Origin: an uncultured Erythrobacter sp.
Lineage (GTDB): Bacteria > Pseudomonadota > Alphaproteobacteria > Sphingomonadales > Sphingomonadaceae
Direction of reading: 5' to 3'
Assembly (NCBI GenBank): GCA_913055155.1
Contig: CAJXJR010000017.1
Coordinates: 1-61,758, forward strand
Length of the DNA: 61,758 bases
In this document: positions 37,601 to 45,641 of the stretch, in pieces
Layout: every line of letters starts with the position of its first letter
How positions within the stretch are numbered: position 1 is the stretch's first letter
Made by a program: the position numbers and the translations under genes
The notes under the pieces: generated by a model
What the model was told of the DNA's origin: nothing
The model's input: the letters and a program-made list of their open reading frames with translations, nothing else
The model's database searches: none

Positions 37601-37928
37601 CCGCGTCTTCGGGATCGGAGCCGACGGCGAACCGCGCGGTCACCATGGCGCCGTTGTCTTCGGCCTGAGTGTAGACGTGATCGACGTCGTCGATCGACTT
37701 GATGATCGTCTCCAGCGGCTTGGCCACCAGTTCGGCCACGTCCTCTGCGCCAAGGCCGGGGGCGGCGACGCGGATATCGACCACCGGAACGCTGATCTGC
37801 GGCTCTTCCTCGCGCGGGATGGTCATGGTGGCGATCAGGCCGACCATGATGGAGGCGAGCAGCAACAGCGGCGTCAGCGGCGAATTGAGCGTCGCCTTGG
37901 TCAGGCGACCGGAGATCCCCAGGTTCAT
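34683..37928 (-). CDS. RND efflux pump, inner-membrane permease
   Basis: This 1081-residue AcrB-family pump has an N-terminal membrane helix and PREEEPQISVPVVDIRVAAPG. Two periplasmic loops and 12 helices follow, including the proton-relay block SIGILVDDAIVMIENIARHWAM with paired Asp in helix 4. A second-half GFIALAGIIVRNSILLVDF follows. A short His-rich patch (SHEHEDAHGG) lies in the central cytoplasmic loop. It overlaps both the adaptor (ATGA) and the thioredoxin gene. The matching TolC lies about 3 kb away behind sqr. Substrate is unknown; context suggests sulfur compounds. Confidence 0.93.
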   Translation of the reverse strand: MNLGISGRLTKATLNSPLTPLLLLASIMVGLIATMTIPREEEPQISVPVVDIRVAAPGLGAEDVAELVAKPLETIIKSIDDVDHVYTQAEDNGAMVTARFAVGSDPEDAGTRVDDRIQANMDRIPVGIQPPHVTVRGINDVPIVVLTLSPEPGAAGQWTDQALFEIADRLKTEVAKVDDVGLTFLVGGQQQAVRVVPDPARLAVHQVPLGAVIEAARQANRAFPAGYVREDGVAATVIAGRMLETADEVGNLQVRSITGAPVYLRDVATVEEGPTQDQSRAWRWARSEGEGGEQWNMAPAVSLAVAKRAGANAVNVSDAVVERVHALEGTLIPEGLSVEVTRNYGETANEKANELLFHLGLATVSIVILIGFAIGWREAMVTAIVIPTTILLTMFASNLMGFTINRVSLFALIFSIGILVDDAIVMIENIARHWAMKDGRSRAQATVEAVAEVGNPTIIATLTVVAALLPMLFVSGLMGPYMAPIPINASAAMVFSFFVAVIIAPWLMIRFARNALASSHEHEDAHGGKLGALYGKVASRVIADKKTAWRFLILVGVATLVACSMFYFKGVTVKLLPFDNKSEVQLVVDMPEGTSLEATSRVLEQAAAVAREVPEVEAMEVYAGTSAPFNFNGLVRHYFLRDRPWMGDVMVTLSEKAERSRSSHEIAVALRERLHGITLPEGASIKVVETPPGPPVLATLLAEIYGPDEATRRATAEQVQRLFEEVPFIVDVDNSYGEPVPQIRLIPDRDRLDYYGLSQREVYDSIGALLGTQTVGYATQGQGRQPLPIQITLDQSQRSWSQQLGATPVAVTRGPAGPQLIRLDQVVDVELTEGGQAIFRRDGRGATMVTAELAGRYEAPIYGMLEINDAVENFDWAAAGLEKPEIRLNGQPSDEQVTTLLWDGEWEITWVTFRDMGAAFMVALLGIYVLVVGQFGNFKIPLVILTPIPLTLVGIVIGHMLFGAPFTATSMIGFIALAGIIVRNSILLVDFIGHARTEEKSLRDTLLEAGMIRFKPIVLTAGAAMIGAAVILTDPIFQGLAISLLFGLASSTLLTVLVIPAIYVVLRDDGRPATIMAEREA

Positions 37929-38965
37929 TCGGCTGCTCCGGCCGGAGCACTGGCTGCCGGCGCGACGATGGTATCACCGGCAGACAGGCCGGACAGCACT
38001 TCGACCTGCCCCGCCTCGGCGCTGGGCGCGGTCTGCACCGGCAGCTGGGTGGTGCTGCCGTCTTCGCTGCGCAAGGTCACGTAATCGATGCCGAAGCGCG
38101 TGCTGACAAAGTCCTGCGGCACCAGCAGCGCCCGCTTGCTGCCGCTCTGCACGCGGGCAGTCACCCGCCTGCCGATCAGCGCATTGTCGAGGCCGGGCAC
38201 CTGGGCATCGGCGCGCACCTGCCCGCCCGCGACGGACGGGTAGACGCGCGTCACGCGGCCCGGCAGCTCTTCGCCGGTGCCGGTATCGACCACGACTTCG
38301 GAGCCGGTCGAGACTTCGCTCGCCAGCGATTCGGGCAGGTCGAGGCGCAGCACCAGCGGACCCGAGGTAATCGTGGCGATCACCATGCCCGGCGCGACCG
38401 GGGAGCCAGCCGGCACATCGGCATGCAGCACGCGGCCCGTTGCCGGCGCGACGACGGCGCCCTGCCCGGCGACGGCGTTCACCGCGCCCTGCTGCGCCTG
38501 CGCGGCCTGCACTTGCGCGGCGGCAGCGGCAGCAGCAGCTTCGGCGGCATCGAGTCGCGCCTTGGGATAGACGTTGTTTTCGTAAAGGAAGCGCACTCGC
38601 TCCAGCTCGGCCTGGGCCTGTGCGGCCTGCGCCTGGGCAGCCGCGGCCTGCGCGCCCAGCGCGCCGCTCTGGTAGCCCAGCTGGCTATCGACGATCCGCC
38701 CGATTACCGCGCCGCGCTGCACATAGTCGCCCTCGCTCACCGAAAGGCTGGTGAGGATACCGGGTATGCGCGCCAGCACCTGTGCCTGGTCGACCGTGGC
38801 GATTTCAGCCGCGACGGGAGTCCAGCGGGCAGTCTCGGCCTGCTGCACCACCATGGCGCGGCCCGACGCCGCCTGTTCGGCAGGGGCATTCTCGGCCACC
38901 TCGCCACCGCAAGCGGCAAGATTTGCCGACAAGGCAGCAACAGCGATCAGTCGAACCATGCGCAT
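37925..38965 (-). CDS. RND periplasmic adaptor lipoprotein
   Basis: This 346-residue membrane-fusion protein has a signal sequence with lipobox LAACGG, so it is anchored to the inner membrane. A lipoyl/barrel-sandwich segment (IPGILTSLSVSEGDYVQRGAVIGRI) and a long Ala/Gln-rich coiled-coil hairpin (about residues 105-175) follow. Barrel and membrane-proximal domains follow with GSEVVVDTG and RRVTARVQSG. ATG 38965 has GGAGAAGAG upstream. It follows the rhodanese gene by 17 bases and overlaps the pump start. Confidence 0.93.
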   Translation of the reverse strand: MRMVRLIAVAALSANLAACGGEVAENAPAEQAASGRAMVVQQAETARWTPVAAEIATVDQAQVLARIPGILTSLSVSEGDYVQRGAVIGRIVDSQLGYQSGALGAQAAAAQAQAAQAQAELERVRFLYENNVYPKARLDAAEAAAAAAAAQVQAAQAQQGAVNAVAGQGAVVAPATGRVLHADVPAGSPVAPGMVIATITSGPLVLRLDLPESLASEVSTGSEVVVDTGTGEELPGRVTRVYPSVAGGQVRADAQVPGLDNALIGRRVTARVQSGSKRALLVPQDFVSTRFGIDYVTLRSEDGSTTQLPVQTAPSAEAGQVEVLSGLSAGDTIVAPAASAPAGAAE

Positions 38966-38982
38966 CGTCTCTTCTCCCCCGC

Positions 38983-39312
38983 TCAGCGTTCTACCGGCAG
39001 CCCGGCACGGTTCCATGCCCCCATGCCCCCGCGCAAGTGCGTATCGACCGGCACGTCGGCACACTTGCGCAGCGCCATGGCCGAACGGCGACCTGCTGCG
39101 CAGTTCAGCACGATGGTCTTGTCGCCCGCCTTGGGCAACTGGCTGGCATCGAATCGCGACAGCGGCAGGTTGATCGCCCCCGGAATGTGTCCGCCGGCGA
39201 ACTCTCCGGGCTCACGCACGTCGACCACGATCACCTCGCGGTCGGCGATCCTGTCGTGCAGTTCACCCGGGCTTATTTCGCGGATGGGATGGCGCTTGCC
39301 GAAACCGAACAT
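38983..39312 (-). CDS. single-domain rhodanese
   Basis: This 109-residue cytoplasmic sulfurtransferase has the usual VVDVREPGEFAGGHIPGAINLP segment and active-site loop LNCAAGRRSA, whose Cys carries persulfide. ATG 39312 has an AGGA 8 bases upstream; a longer N-terminus from 39369 is not needed. It is the first gene of the adaptor-RND-thioredoxin unit and is divergent from sqr, sharing a short AT-rich control region. It likely moves sulfane sulfur from SQR to low-molecular-weight thiols. Confidence 0.93.
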   Translation of the reverse strand: MFGFGKRHPIREISPGELHDRIADREVIVVDVREPGEFAGGHIPGAINLPLSRFDASQLPKAGDKTIVLNCAAGRRSAMALRKCADVPVDTHLRGGMGAWNRAGLPVER

Positions 39313-39395
39313 CTCTGATCCTTCACTATTTCTCACTTGCATGTATCGTGTATATGTAATATTGGTCAAGTCGAAATGTGATGAGAGGCACTGAC
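39313..39395. promoter_or_regulatory. divergent control region between rhodanese and sqr
   Basis: This 83-base AT-rich gap includes ATGTATCGTGTATATGTAAT and an ACTTGCATG (39335-39343) similar to the motifs near the other sulfide genes. It must hold two promoters and probably the operator. Exact elements are uncertain. Confidence 0.45.
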
Positions 39396-40676
39396 ATGAG
39401 CGAGTCGAAAGTTGTCGTATTGGGCGCGGGTCTGGGGGGCACGATCGCCGCCTATGAGATTCGCGAGGCGCTGGGCAAGCAGGCGCAGATCACCGTGATC
39501 AACAAGGGCGACGACTACTGGTTCGTTCCCAGCAACCCTTGGGTGGCCGTGGGCTGGCGCGAGCCAGAGGCGATCAAGGTCCACTTGCCCCCGGTCATGG
39601 CCAAGCACGACATCGCCTTCGACGGCCAGGGCGCGAAAAAGGTCGATCCGGAAAACAACCGGGTCGAACTGAACGACGGCAGCTTCGTCGAATACGACTA
39701 TCTTGTAATTGCCACCGGCCCCGAACTGGCCTTCGACGAAATCGAGGGATTCGGTCCCGACAGGCACACGGTCTCGATCTGCGAGACCGCCCATGCCGCC
39801 GCCGCGCACGCAAAGTTCGAGGAACTGTGCGCCAATCCGCGCCCGATCGTGGTTGGCGCGGTGCAAGGCGCCTCTTGCTATGGCCCGGCCTACGAAATGG
39901 CGATGACGCTGGATACCGAACTGAAGAAGCGCAAGATCCGCGACAAGGTGCCGATGACCTTCATCACGCCCGAACCCTATATCGGGCACCTGGGCCTCGA
40001 TGGCGTGGGCGATACCAAGTCCATGCTCGAGTCCGAGATGCGCAACCGCCACATCAAGTGGATCACAAATGCCAAGGTCGACAGTGTCGAGGAAGGCGTG
40101 TTCCACGTCACCGAGGTGAACGAGGACGGCAGCGACAAGGCCAAGCACGACCTCGAATTCGGCTGGGGCATGCTGATGCCGCCGTTCCGCGGGATCAAGC
40201 CGCTGATGGGCATCGACGGGCTGGTGAACCCGCGCGGTTTCGTGCTGGTCGACAAGCACCAGCGCAACCCGAAGTATCCCAACGTTTTCGCGCTGGGCGT
40301 ATGCATCGCCATTCCGCCCACCGGCCCCACCCCGCTGCCCGTGGGTGTGCCCAAGACCGGCTTCATGATCGAATCGATGGTTACCGCCATCGCGCAGAAC
40401 CTGAAGGAAATCCTCGCCGGGCAGGAACCCACGCACGAAGCCAGCTGGAACGCCATCTGCCTCGCCGACTTCGGCGATGGCGGCGTGGCCTTCGTCGCCA
40501 AGCCGCAGATCCCGCCGCGCAACACCAACTGGTCTTCCGAAGGCAAGTGGGTGCACCTGGCCAAGATCGGCTTCGAGAAATACTTCCTGCGCAAGGTGCG
40601 CAAGGGCGAAAGCGAACCGTTCTATGAAAAGCTGGCCCTGCACGTGCTGGGCATCAAGAAGCTGCGTTTCGACTGA
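39396..40676 (+). CDS. sqr: sulfide:quinone oxidoreductase, type I
   Basis: This 426-residue membrane-associated flavoprotein oxidises sulfide to sulfane sulfur and passes electrons to quinone. The FAD site is VVVLGAGLGGTIAAYEIRE at the N-terminus. Three Cys match the catalytic trio of type I enzymes: Cys129 (TVSICET), Cys161 (GASCYGPAYE) and Cys355 (SWNAICLADFGD). PLPVGVPKTGFMIESM and the amphipathic C-terminus (WVHLAKIGFEKYFLRK) also fit. ATG 39396 has GAGAGG upstream. It is the first gene of an operon with DUF2892 and TolC. Confidence 0.93.
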   Translation: MSESKVVVLGAGLGGTIAAYEIREALGKQAQITVINKGDDYWFVPSNPWVAVGWREPEAIKVHLPPVMAKHDIAFDGQGAKKVDPENNRVELNDGSFVEYDYLVIATGPELAFDEIEGFGPDRHTVSICETAHAAAAHAKFEELCANPRPIVVGAVQGASCYGPAYEMAMTLDTELKKRKIRDKVPMTFITPEPYIGHLGLDGVGDTKSMLESEMRNRHIKWITNAKVDSVEEGVFHVTEVNEDGSDKAKHDLEFGWGMLMPPFRGIKPLMGIDGLVNPRGFVLVDKHQRNPKYPNVFALGVCIAIPPTGPTPLPVGVPKTGFMIESMVTAIAQNLKEILAGQEPTHEASWNAICLADFGDGGVAFVAKPQIPPRNTNWSSEGKWVHLAKIGFEKYFLRKVRKGESEPFYEKLALHVLGIKKLRFD

Positions 40677-40703
40677 CGCGGCAGCATTGCTGGAGACAAG
40701 CGC

Positions 40704-40907
40704 ATGAACCTCGACCGCGCCGTGATGGCCTTTGCCGGGATCGTCGTGCTGGCAAGCGCGATCCTCTCGATCACCGTCCACCCGTACTGGATCGGGCTCA
40801 CGATCTTTGCCGGGCTCAACATGCTGCAGGCAAGTTTCACCGGGTTCTGCCCGGCGGCCGTGGTGTTTCGCAAGCTGGGTGTCGCAAGCGGCACCGCCTT
40901 CAACTGA
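40704..40907 (+). CDS. DUF2892 (YgaP-type) small membrane protein
   Basis: This 67-residue protein is made of two hydrophobic helices (about residues 7-25 and 28-50) with the family motif LNMLQASFTGFCPAAVVFRKLGV. In YgaP this segment anchors a rhodanese to the membrane; here the rhodanese is separate and encoded divergently. The Cys in FTGFCP is conserved in the family. A GGAG ribosome site precedes the ATG. It sits between sqr and tolC. Confidence 0.9.
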   Translation: MNLDRAVMAFAGIVVLASAILSITVHPYWIGLTIFAGLNMLQASFTGFCPAAVVFRKLGVASGTAFN

Positions 40908-40921
40908 GTGACCGGCACGCG

Positions 40922-42184
40922 ATGACCCCCCGTCTTGCCTTGCTGGCCACAGGTGCCGCGCTTGTGGGCCTGCCGACCGCCGTAGCGGCGCAGTCGCTTG
41001 ACCAGGTCATGGCCGATACGCTGGCCAATGCCCCGGCGCTGGTGGCGGCAGAGGCGCGCAGCGATGCCGCCGATGCGGCGCTGGACCAGGCGCGGGCGGA
41101 AAACATGCCCAGCCTGACCTTGCAGGGCCAGATCGGCATTGGCCGCATCGATCCGCAAGGCTTCTTCAACCTGCCGGCCGACGACGTGACCCCGCGCGTG
41201 GCGCAGGTAGAGGCGGAATGGCCGCTGCTCACCTTCGGTCGCGTCGGCTCTGCCATCGACCAGGCCCGTGCCGGGCAGCAGATGGCATCCGTGCAGTCCA
41301 GCGCCGTGGAACTGGACCTGCGGCTGCAGGCCGTGCGCGCCTACAGCCAGGCACGCGCTGCCAGCGAAATGGTCAACAGCTATGCCGCGCTGGAAACCTC
41401 GCTGGCCGAAGTGCTGCGGCAGGCGCGGCTGCGGTTCGAAGCGGGCGAAGGCACCAACACCGAAATCGCGCAGGCGCAGGCGCGGCTGGCAGGCGCACAG
41501 GCCGCACTGGCCAATGCGCGCGGCAACCTTGCCACTGCGCAGGCGCAGCTAACCGCGCTGACGGGATACGAAGTCGATGCCAGCGATCCGCTGCCAGAGC
41601 CGCCCGAAGTGCCCGCCACGCGCGAGGAAGCCGTGGCCATGGCACTGGAAGCCAATCCGTCGGTGCTGCAGGCCCGGCAGGGCGCCGAAATGGCGCGGGC
41701 CGGCTTGCGCGGCGCAAGGGCGGAAGGGCTGCCCGCGATTGCCGCCTATGCCGAAGCCTCCACCGTGCGCGACCAGTTCTTCCCCGGCTACAAGGCCGAC
41801 AGCGCTAGCGTTGGCCTACGCGGTCGCTGGCGGTTTTACTCGGGTGGGCGCACCGGCGCTGCGGTAGACCGCGCCGAAGCCGAAGCCCGCGCCGCCGAAG
41901 CCGATGTGCGCGTGGCCGAACAGGTGGTGGAAGTGCGCACCGTGCAGGCCTTCGAAGCCACGCAGGCAGCGCGCCTTGCCTTGCGCGCCACCGAAGCGCA
42001 GGCCGCCGCCACACAGGAAGCGCTGCGCGCCACCCGGCTGGAAGTCGAAGTGGGCGCCAAGCCGCAACTGATGCTGCTCGATGCAGAGCGTGAGGCCATT
42101 GCAGCGGAAACCGCGCGCATCCAGGCAGCAGGAGACTTGCTGGTGGCCAGCTATACCCTGCGCAACCTTGCCGGAATGGAATAG
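40922..42184 (+). CDS. TolC-family outer-membrane factor
   Basis: This 420-residue protein has a signal peptide (ending AVAAQS) and two repeats of long Ala/Glu/Arg-rich helices typical of outer-membrane efflux proteins. It lies 14 bases after the DUF2892 gene in the sqr operon. It should be the outer-membrane partner of the RND pump encoded on the other side of sqr, since no other TolC or RND gene is present. Splitting the pump between two divergent operons sharing one control region keeps both under the same signal. Confidence 0.9.
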   Translation: MTPRLALLATGAALVGLPTAVAAQSLDQVMADTLANAPALVAAEARSDAADAALDQARAENMPSLTLQGQIGIGRIDPQGFFNLPADDVTPRVAQVEAEWPLLTFGRVGSAIDQARAGQQMASVQSSAVELDLRLQAVRAYSQARAASEMVNSYAALETSLAEVLRQARLRFEAGEGTNTEIAQAQARLAGAQAALANARGNLATAQAQLTALTGYEVDASDPLPEPPEVPATREEAVAMALEANPSVLQARQGAEMARAGLRGARAEGLPAIAAYAEASTVRDQFFPGYKADSASVGLRGRWRFYSGGRTGAAVDRAEAEARAAEADVRVAEQVVEVRTVQAFEATQAARLALRATEAQAAATQEALRATRLEVEVGAKPQLMLLDAEREAIAAETARIQAAGDLLVASYTLRNLAGME

Positions 42185-42225
42185 GGTTCCCCCGCCTGCC
42201 GCCATCCTGAAAGCGCCAGGCAAGG

Positions 42226-42264
42226 AAAAGGCGGCGCCCCGCTTACCCGGGTGCGCCGCCTTTT
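42226..42264. terminator. bidirectional rho-independent terminator
   Basis: AAAAGGCGGCGC (42226-42237) pairs with GCGCCGCCTTTT (42253-42264) over a loop that itself can fold (CCCG/CGGG). It lies between the convergent tolC and persulfide dioxygenase genes. Confidence 0.92.
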
Positions 42265-42289
42265 CTTCCTTTCGCCATGGAGGAACCGA

Positions 42290-43222
42290 TCACACGGCGT
42301 TGATCGGGATCTTGATGTAGCTCACGCCATTGGCCTCCGGATCGGGCAGGCGCCCGCCGCGGATGTTCACCTGAACGCTGGGCATGATGAGGGTGGGCAT
42401 GTCGAGGGTCTTGTCGCGCGTGGTGCGCATCTCGACGAATTCGTCCTCGGTCACGCCGTCCTTCACGTGCACGTTTTCCTCGCGCTGCTGCTTGACGGTG
42501 GTCTCCCACGCGTATTCGTCACGCCCTGGCGCCTTGTAGTCGTGGCACAGGAACAGGCGGGTATCGTCGGGCAGCGACAGCAGGCGGCGTATCGACTGGA
42601 ACAGCTGCCGCGCGTCACCGCCGGGGAAATCCGCCCGCGCGGTGCCGAAGTCGGGCATGAAGATCGTATCGCCCACGAAGGCCGCATCGCCGATGATAAA
42701 GGCCATGTCGGCAGGCGTATGGCCAGGCACGTGCAGCGCGATGCCTTCCATTTCGCCTACCTTGAAGGTCTCGCCGTCGGTGAACAGGTGGTCGAACTGC
42801 GACCCGTCGCGCTGGAATTCGGTACCGGCGTTGAACAGCTTGCCGAACACGTCCTGCACGCGGACGATATCCTTGCCGATGGCCAGCTTGCCACCCAGCT
42901 TTTCCTGCAGGTAGGGCGCTGCCGAGATATGGTCGGCATGGGCATGGGTTTCGATCAGCCACGTCACCTTGAGATCGTGCTTCTGCACGTATTCGACGAT
43001 CAGGTCTGCCGAACCATAGGAGGTGCGGCCCGAATTGGGCGCATAGTCCAGCACGGAATCGATGATCGCTGCCTCGTCGGTGGCGGGATCGTGCACCACG
43101 TAGCTGATCGTGTTGGTCGCTTCGTCGAAGAAACCGGCAATGGTGGGGCGCCTGGCCGTATCGGCACGCGCACGCTCGATCTGCGCGGCGGCAGCAGCGA
43201 GGGCCTGGTCTGTTGTCGTCAT
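42290..43222 (-). CDS. ETHE1/Blh-like persulfide dioxygenase (metallo-beta-lactamase fold)
   Basis: This 310-residue enzyme is predicted to oxidise glutathione persulfide to sulfite with one non-haem iron. The metal motif is ETHAHADHISA (His93, His95, Asp97, His98). Further ligands are His in HVPGHTPADMAF and Asp in VGDTIFMPDFG. ARADFPGGDARQLFQSI is typical of this family. It corresponds to the C-terminal domain of Blh; the DUF442 half is separate at 32654-33064. It has its own control region with a perfect palindrome 15 bases before the start. Confidence 0.92.
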   Translation of the reverse strand: MTTTDQALAAAAAQIERARADTARRPTIAGFFDEATNTISYVVHDPATDEAAIIDSVLDYAPNSGRTSYGSADLIVEYVQKHDLKVTWLIETHAHADHISAAPYLQEKLGGKLAIGKDIVRVQDVFGKLFNAGTEFQRDGSQFDHLFTDGETFKVGEMEGIALHVPGHTPADMAFIIGDAAFVGDTIFMPDFGTARADFPGGDARQLFQSIRRLLSLPDDTRLFLCHDYKAPGRDEYAWETTVKQQREENVHVKDGVTEDEFVEMRTTRDKTLDMPTLIMPSVQVNIRGGRLPDPEANGVSYIKIPINAV

Positions 43223-43237
43223 TTTCTCGGTCCTCTA

Positions 43238-43256
43238 TTCACTTTCATAAAGTGAA
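43238..43256. promoter_or_regulatory. perfect palindrome, candidate ArsR-type operator
   Basis: TTCACTTT-CAT-AAAGTGAA has 8-base arms and a 3-base centre, 15 bases upstream of the persulfide dioxygenase start. Such AT-rich palindromes are typical ArsR-family operators. The left arm contains the ACTTTC motif seen twice before the peroxiredoxin-arsR operon. Confidence 0.65.
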
Positions 43257-43440
43257 AATATGTATTTGGATGGCCTGCGTCAAGGATATGCGCGGCCTCT
43301 CCTGACCAATCGCGAAGCCCCCACCAGGTTCCGTTTTCCTGCACGCACGGCTTCACTAGCGCCGCGCATTTTGCCAAGGAGGGCGCAGACATGCGCTTCC
43401 CGGCATTCTCGGGCAGGCGCACATACGGGATAGAGATAGA

Positions 43441-44475
43441 ATGATCCGCACCGACTGGACCCGCGAGGAGATCGCCGAGCTCTTCGACCTGCCCTTCACC
43501 GAACTGCTGTTCCGCGCGGCCACGGTGCACCGCGAACACCACCGGCCGGACGAAGTGCAGCTGTGCACGCTGCTGTCGATCAAGACCGGCGGCTGCCCGG
43601 AGGATTGCGGCTACTGCTCGCAAAGCGCTCATGCCGACAGCGGGGTGGAAGCGACCAAGCTGATGGACGTGCGCCAGGTGCTACAAAGCGCCGCGCAGGC
43701 CAAGGATGCGGGCAGCCAGCGCTTCTGCATGGGCGCTGCCTGGCGCAATCCCAAGGACCGCGACATGCCCAAGATCTTGGAGATCGTGGAGGGCGTGCGC
43801 GCAATGGGCATGGAAACCTGCATGACGCTGGGCATGCTCACGCCTGCACAGGCAGAGCAGCTCGCCGAAGCGGGCCTCGACTACTACAACCACAACGTCG
43901 ACACCGGGCCCGAGTATTACGAGCGCGTGATCACCACCCGCAATTACGAGGATCGCCTCACCACGCTGGAAAACGTGCGCAAGGCGGGCATCAACGTGTG
44001 CAGCGGCGGCATCGTTGGCATGGGCGAAACGCGCGAAGACCGGGTGGGCTTCGTCCACACGCTGGCCACGCTGGAACGGCACCCCGAAAGCGTACCGGTG
44101 AACGCGCTGGTGCCGGTAAAAGGCACGCCGCTGGGCGACATGCTGGCCGATACGCCGATGGCGAAGATCGACGATATCGAATTCGTGCGCACCGTGGCGG
44201 TGGCGCGCATTGCCATGCCTATGTCCATGGTGCGCCTGTCGGCTGGCCGTGAAAGCATGAGCGATGCCACGCAGGCGCTGTGCTTCATGGCCGGCGCCAA
44301 CTCGATCTTCACCGGCGACAAGCTGCTGACCGCACCCAATGCAGGGGACGACAGCGATGCAGCCCTGTTCCAGCGCCTTGGCCTGAAGGCGATGGAAGGC
44401 GAGGAACCGATGCGCGCGGTGGGCGGCTGCTCCGGCGGCTGCGCGACCAAAGAGACGCAGGCCGAATTTACCTGA
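43441..44475 (+). CDS. bioB: biotin synthase
   Basis: This 344-residue radical-SAM enzyme inserts sulfur into dethiobiotin. The [4Fe-4S] motif is [15 protein letters not shown], and the downstream NHNVDT and [10 protein letters not shown] segments are typical. The C-terminus has [11 protein letters not shown] and a final Cys-rich [10 protein letters not shown]. It opens the bioBFDA operon, which encodes the last four steps of biotin synthesis. Confidence 0.97.
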   Translation: MIRTDWTREEIAELFDLPFTELLFRAATVHREHHRPDEVQLCTLLSIKTGGCPEDCGYCSQSAHADSGVEATKLMDVRQVLQSAAQAKDAGSQRFCMGAAWRNPKDRDMPKILEIVEGVRAMGMETCMTLGMLTPAQAEQLAEAGLDYYNHNVDTGPEYYERVITTRNYEDRLTTLENVRKAGINVCSGGIVGMGETREDRVGFVHTLATLERHPESVPVNALVPVKGTPLGDMLADTPMAKIDDIEFVRTVAVARIAMPMSMVRLSAGRESMSDATQALCFMAGANSIFTGDKLLTAPNAGDDSDAALFQRLGLKAMEGEEPMRAVGGCSGGCATKETQAEFT

Positions 44476-44486
44476 GTCAGTCCAGC

Positions 44487-45641
44487 ATGCTCGACCAAAT
44501 TCGCCAATCGCTCGACAGTATCGCGGCGAAGCACCGCACGCGCGTGCTGCGTGCCGTGGAAATGCGCAGCGACGGGCGCCTGCTTCACGACGGGCGCGAA
44601 CTGCTCGACCTGTCCAGCAACGACTACCTTGGCCTGTCGCAGCACCCGCTGCTGGTCAAGCGATCCGGCGAATACCTCCGCCGCTTCGGCGCGGGTGCAG
44701 GCGCCTCGCGGCTGATCACCGGCACCAGTGCGCAACACCTTGCCATCGAAGACAAGGTGGCCGCATTCAAGCGTAGCGAGGCAGCCCTGCTGTTCGCCAC
44801 CGGCTGGCAAGCCAATGCCGCCGTGATCCCGGCGCTGGCCAAGGCTGCAAAAGGCACCGCCATCTTCGCCGATCGGCTTGTCCACAATTCGGTCCATGCC
44901 GGTTGCCGCGCGGCACAGGCCGAAGTGCATTTCTTCGACCACAACGATTACGACCACCTGCACGCGCTGTTGCAAGACCACCGCGAGGCCCCTGCCCGCC
45001 TGATCATCACCGAAAGCGTGTTCAGCATGGACGGCGACCGCGCCGATCTGCCGCGCCTGAACACGCTGGCCGCGCAGCACGACGCCATGCTCTATGTCGA
45101 CGAGGCTCACGCCACGGGCGTGCTGGGCGCCGGCGGTGCGGGACTGACCGCCGACCATCCCGGCGCGCAGATCGTGATGGGCACCTTCAGCAAGGCGCTG
45201 GGCGGCTTCGGCGCCTATGTCGCCTGCCCGCAGCTGGTGCGCGATTACCTAGTCAACATGTGCGCCGGTCTGATCTTCACCACCGCCCCGCCGCCCGCCG
45301 TACTGGGCGCGATGGATGCAGCGCTTGAGTTGGTGCCAGGCATGGATGCCGAGCGCGCGCACCTCGCCGCGCTGGGAGAGCAACTGCGCAAGGGCCTGCA
45401 GCAGCTCGGCTACGACACGCTGGATTCCACCACGCAGGTCATCCCCCTGGTGGTAGGCCCCGAAGCCGAAGCCATGGCTCTTGGAGAGCACCTGCTGGAC
45501 AATGGCATAGCCGCCCTGCCCATCCGTCCGCCAACCGTGCCCAAGGGCACCAGCCGCATCCGTTTCGCGCTCCGCTCCACGCTTGGTGCGCCTGACGTCG
45601 AGCAGGTATTGGCCGCCGTCGCATCGTGGAGGAAAGCGTGA
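44487..45641 (+). CDS. bioF: 8-amino-7-oxononanoate synthase
   Basis: This 384-residue PLP enzyme condenses pimeloyl-ACP/CoA with alanine. It has [30 protein letters not shown] and [10 protein letters not shown]. The PLP Lys lies in [18 protein letters not shown] 44487, 11 bases after bioB, gives the expected N-terminus. It ends in a GTGA overlap with bioD. Confidence 0.96.
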   Translation: MLDQIRQSLDSIAAKHRTRVLRAVEMRSDGRLLHDGRELLDLSSNDYLGLSQHPLLVKRSGEYLRRFGAGAGASRLITGTSAQHLAIEDKVAAFKRSEAALLFATGWQANAAVIPALAKAAKGTAIFADRLVHNSVHAGCRAAQAEVHFFDHNDYDHLHALLQDHREAPARLIITESVFSMDGDRADLPRLNTLAAQHDAMLYVDEAHATGVLGAGGAGLTADHPGAQIVMGTFSKALGGFGAYVACPQLVRDYLVNMCAGLIFTTAPPPAVLGAMDAALELVPGMDAERAHLAALGEQLRKGLQQLGYDTLDSTTQVIPLVVGPEAEAMALGEHLLDNGIAALPIRPPTVPKGTSRIRFALRSTLGAPDVEQVLAAVASWRKA

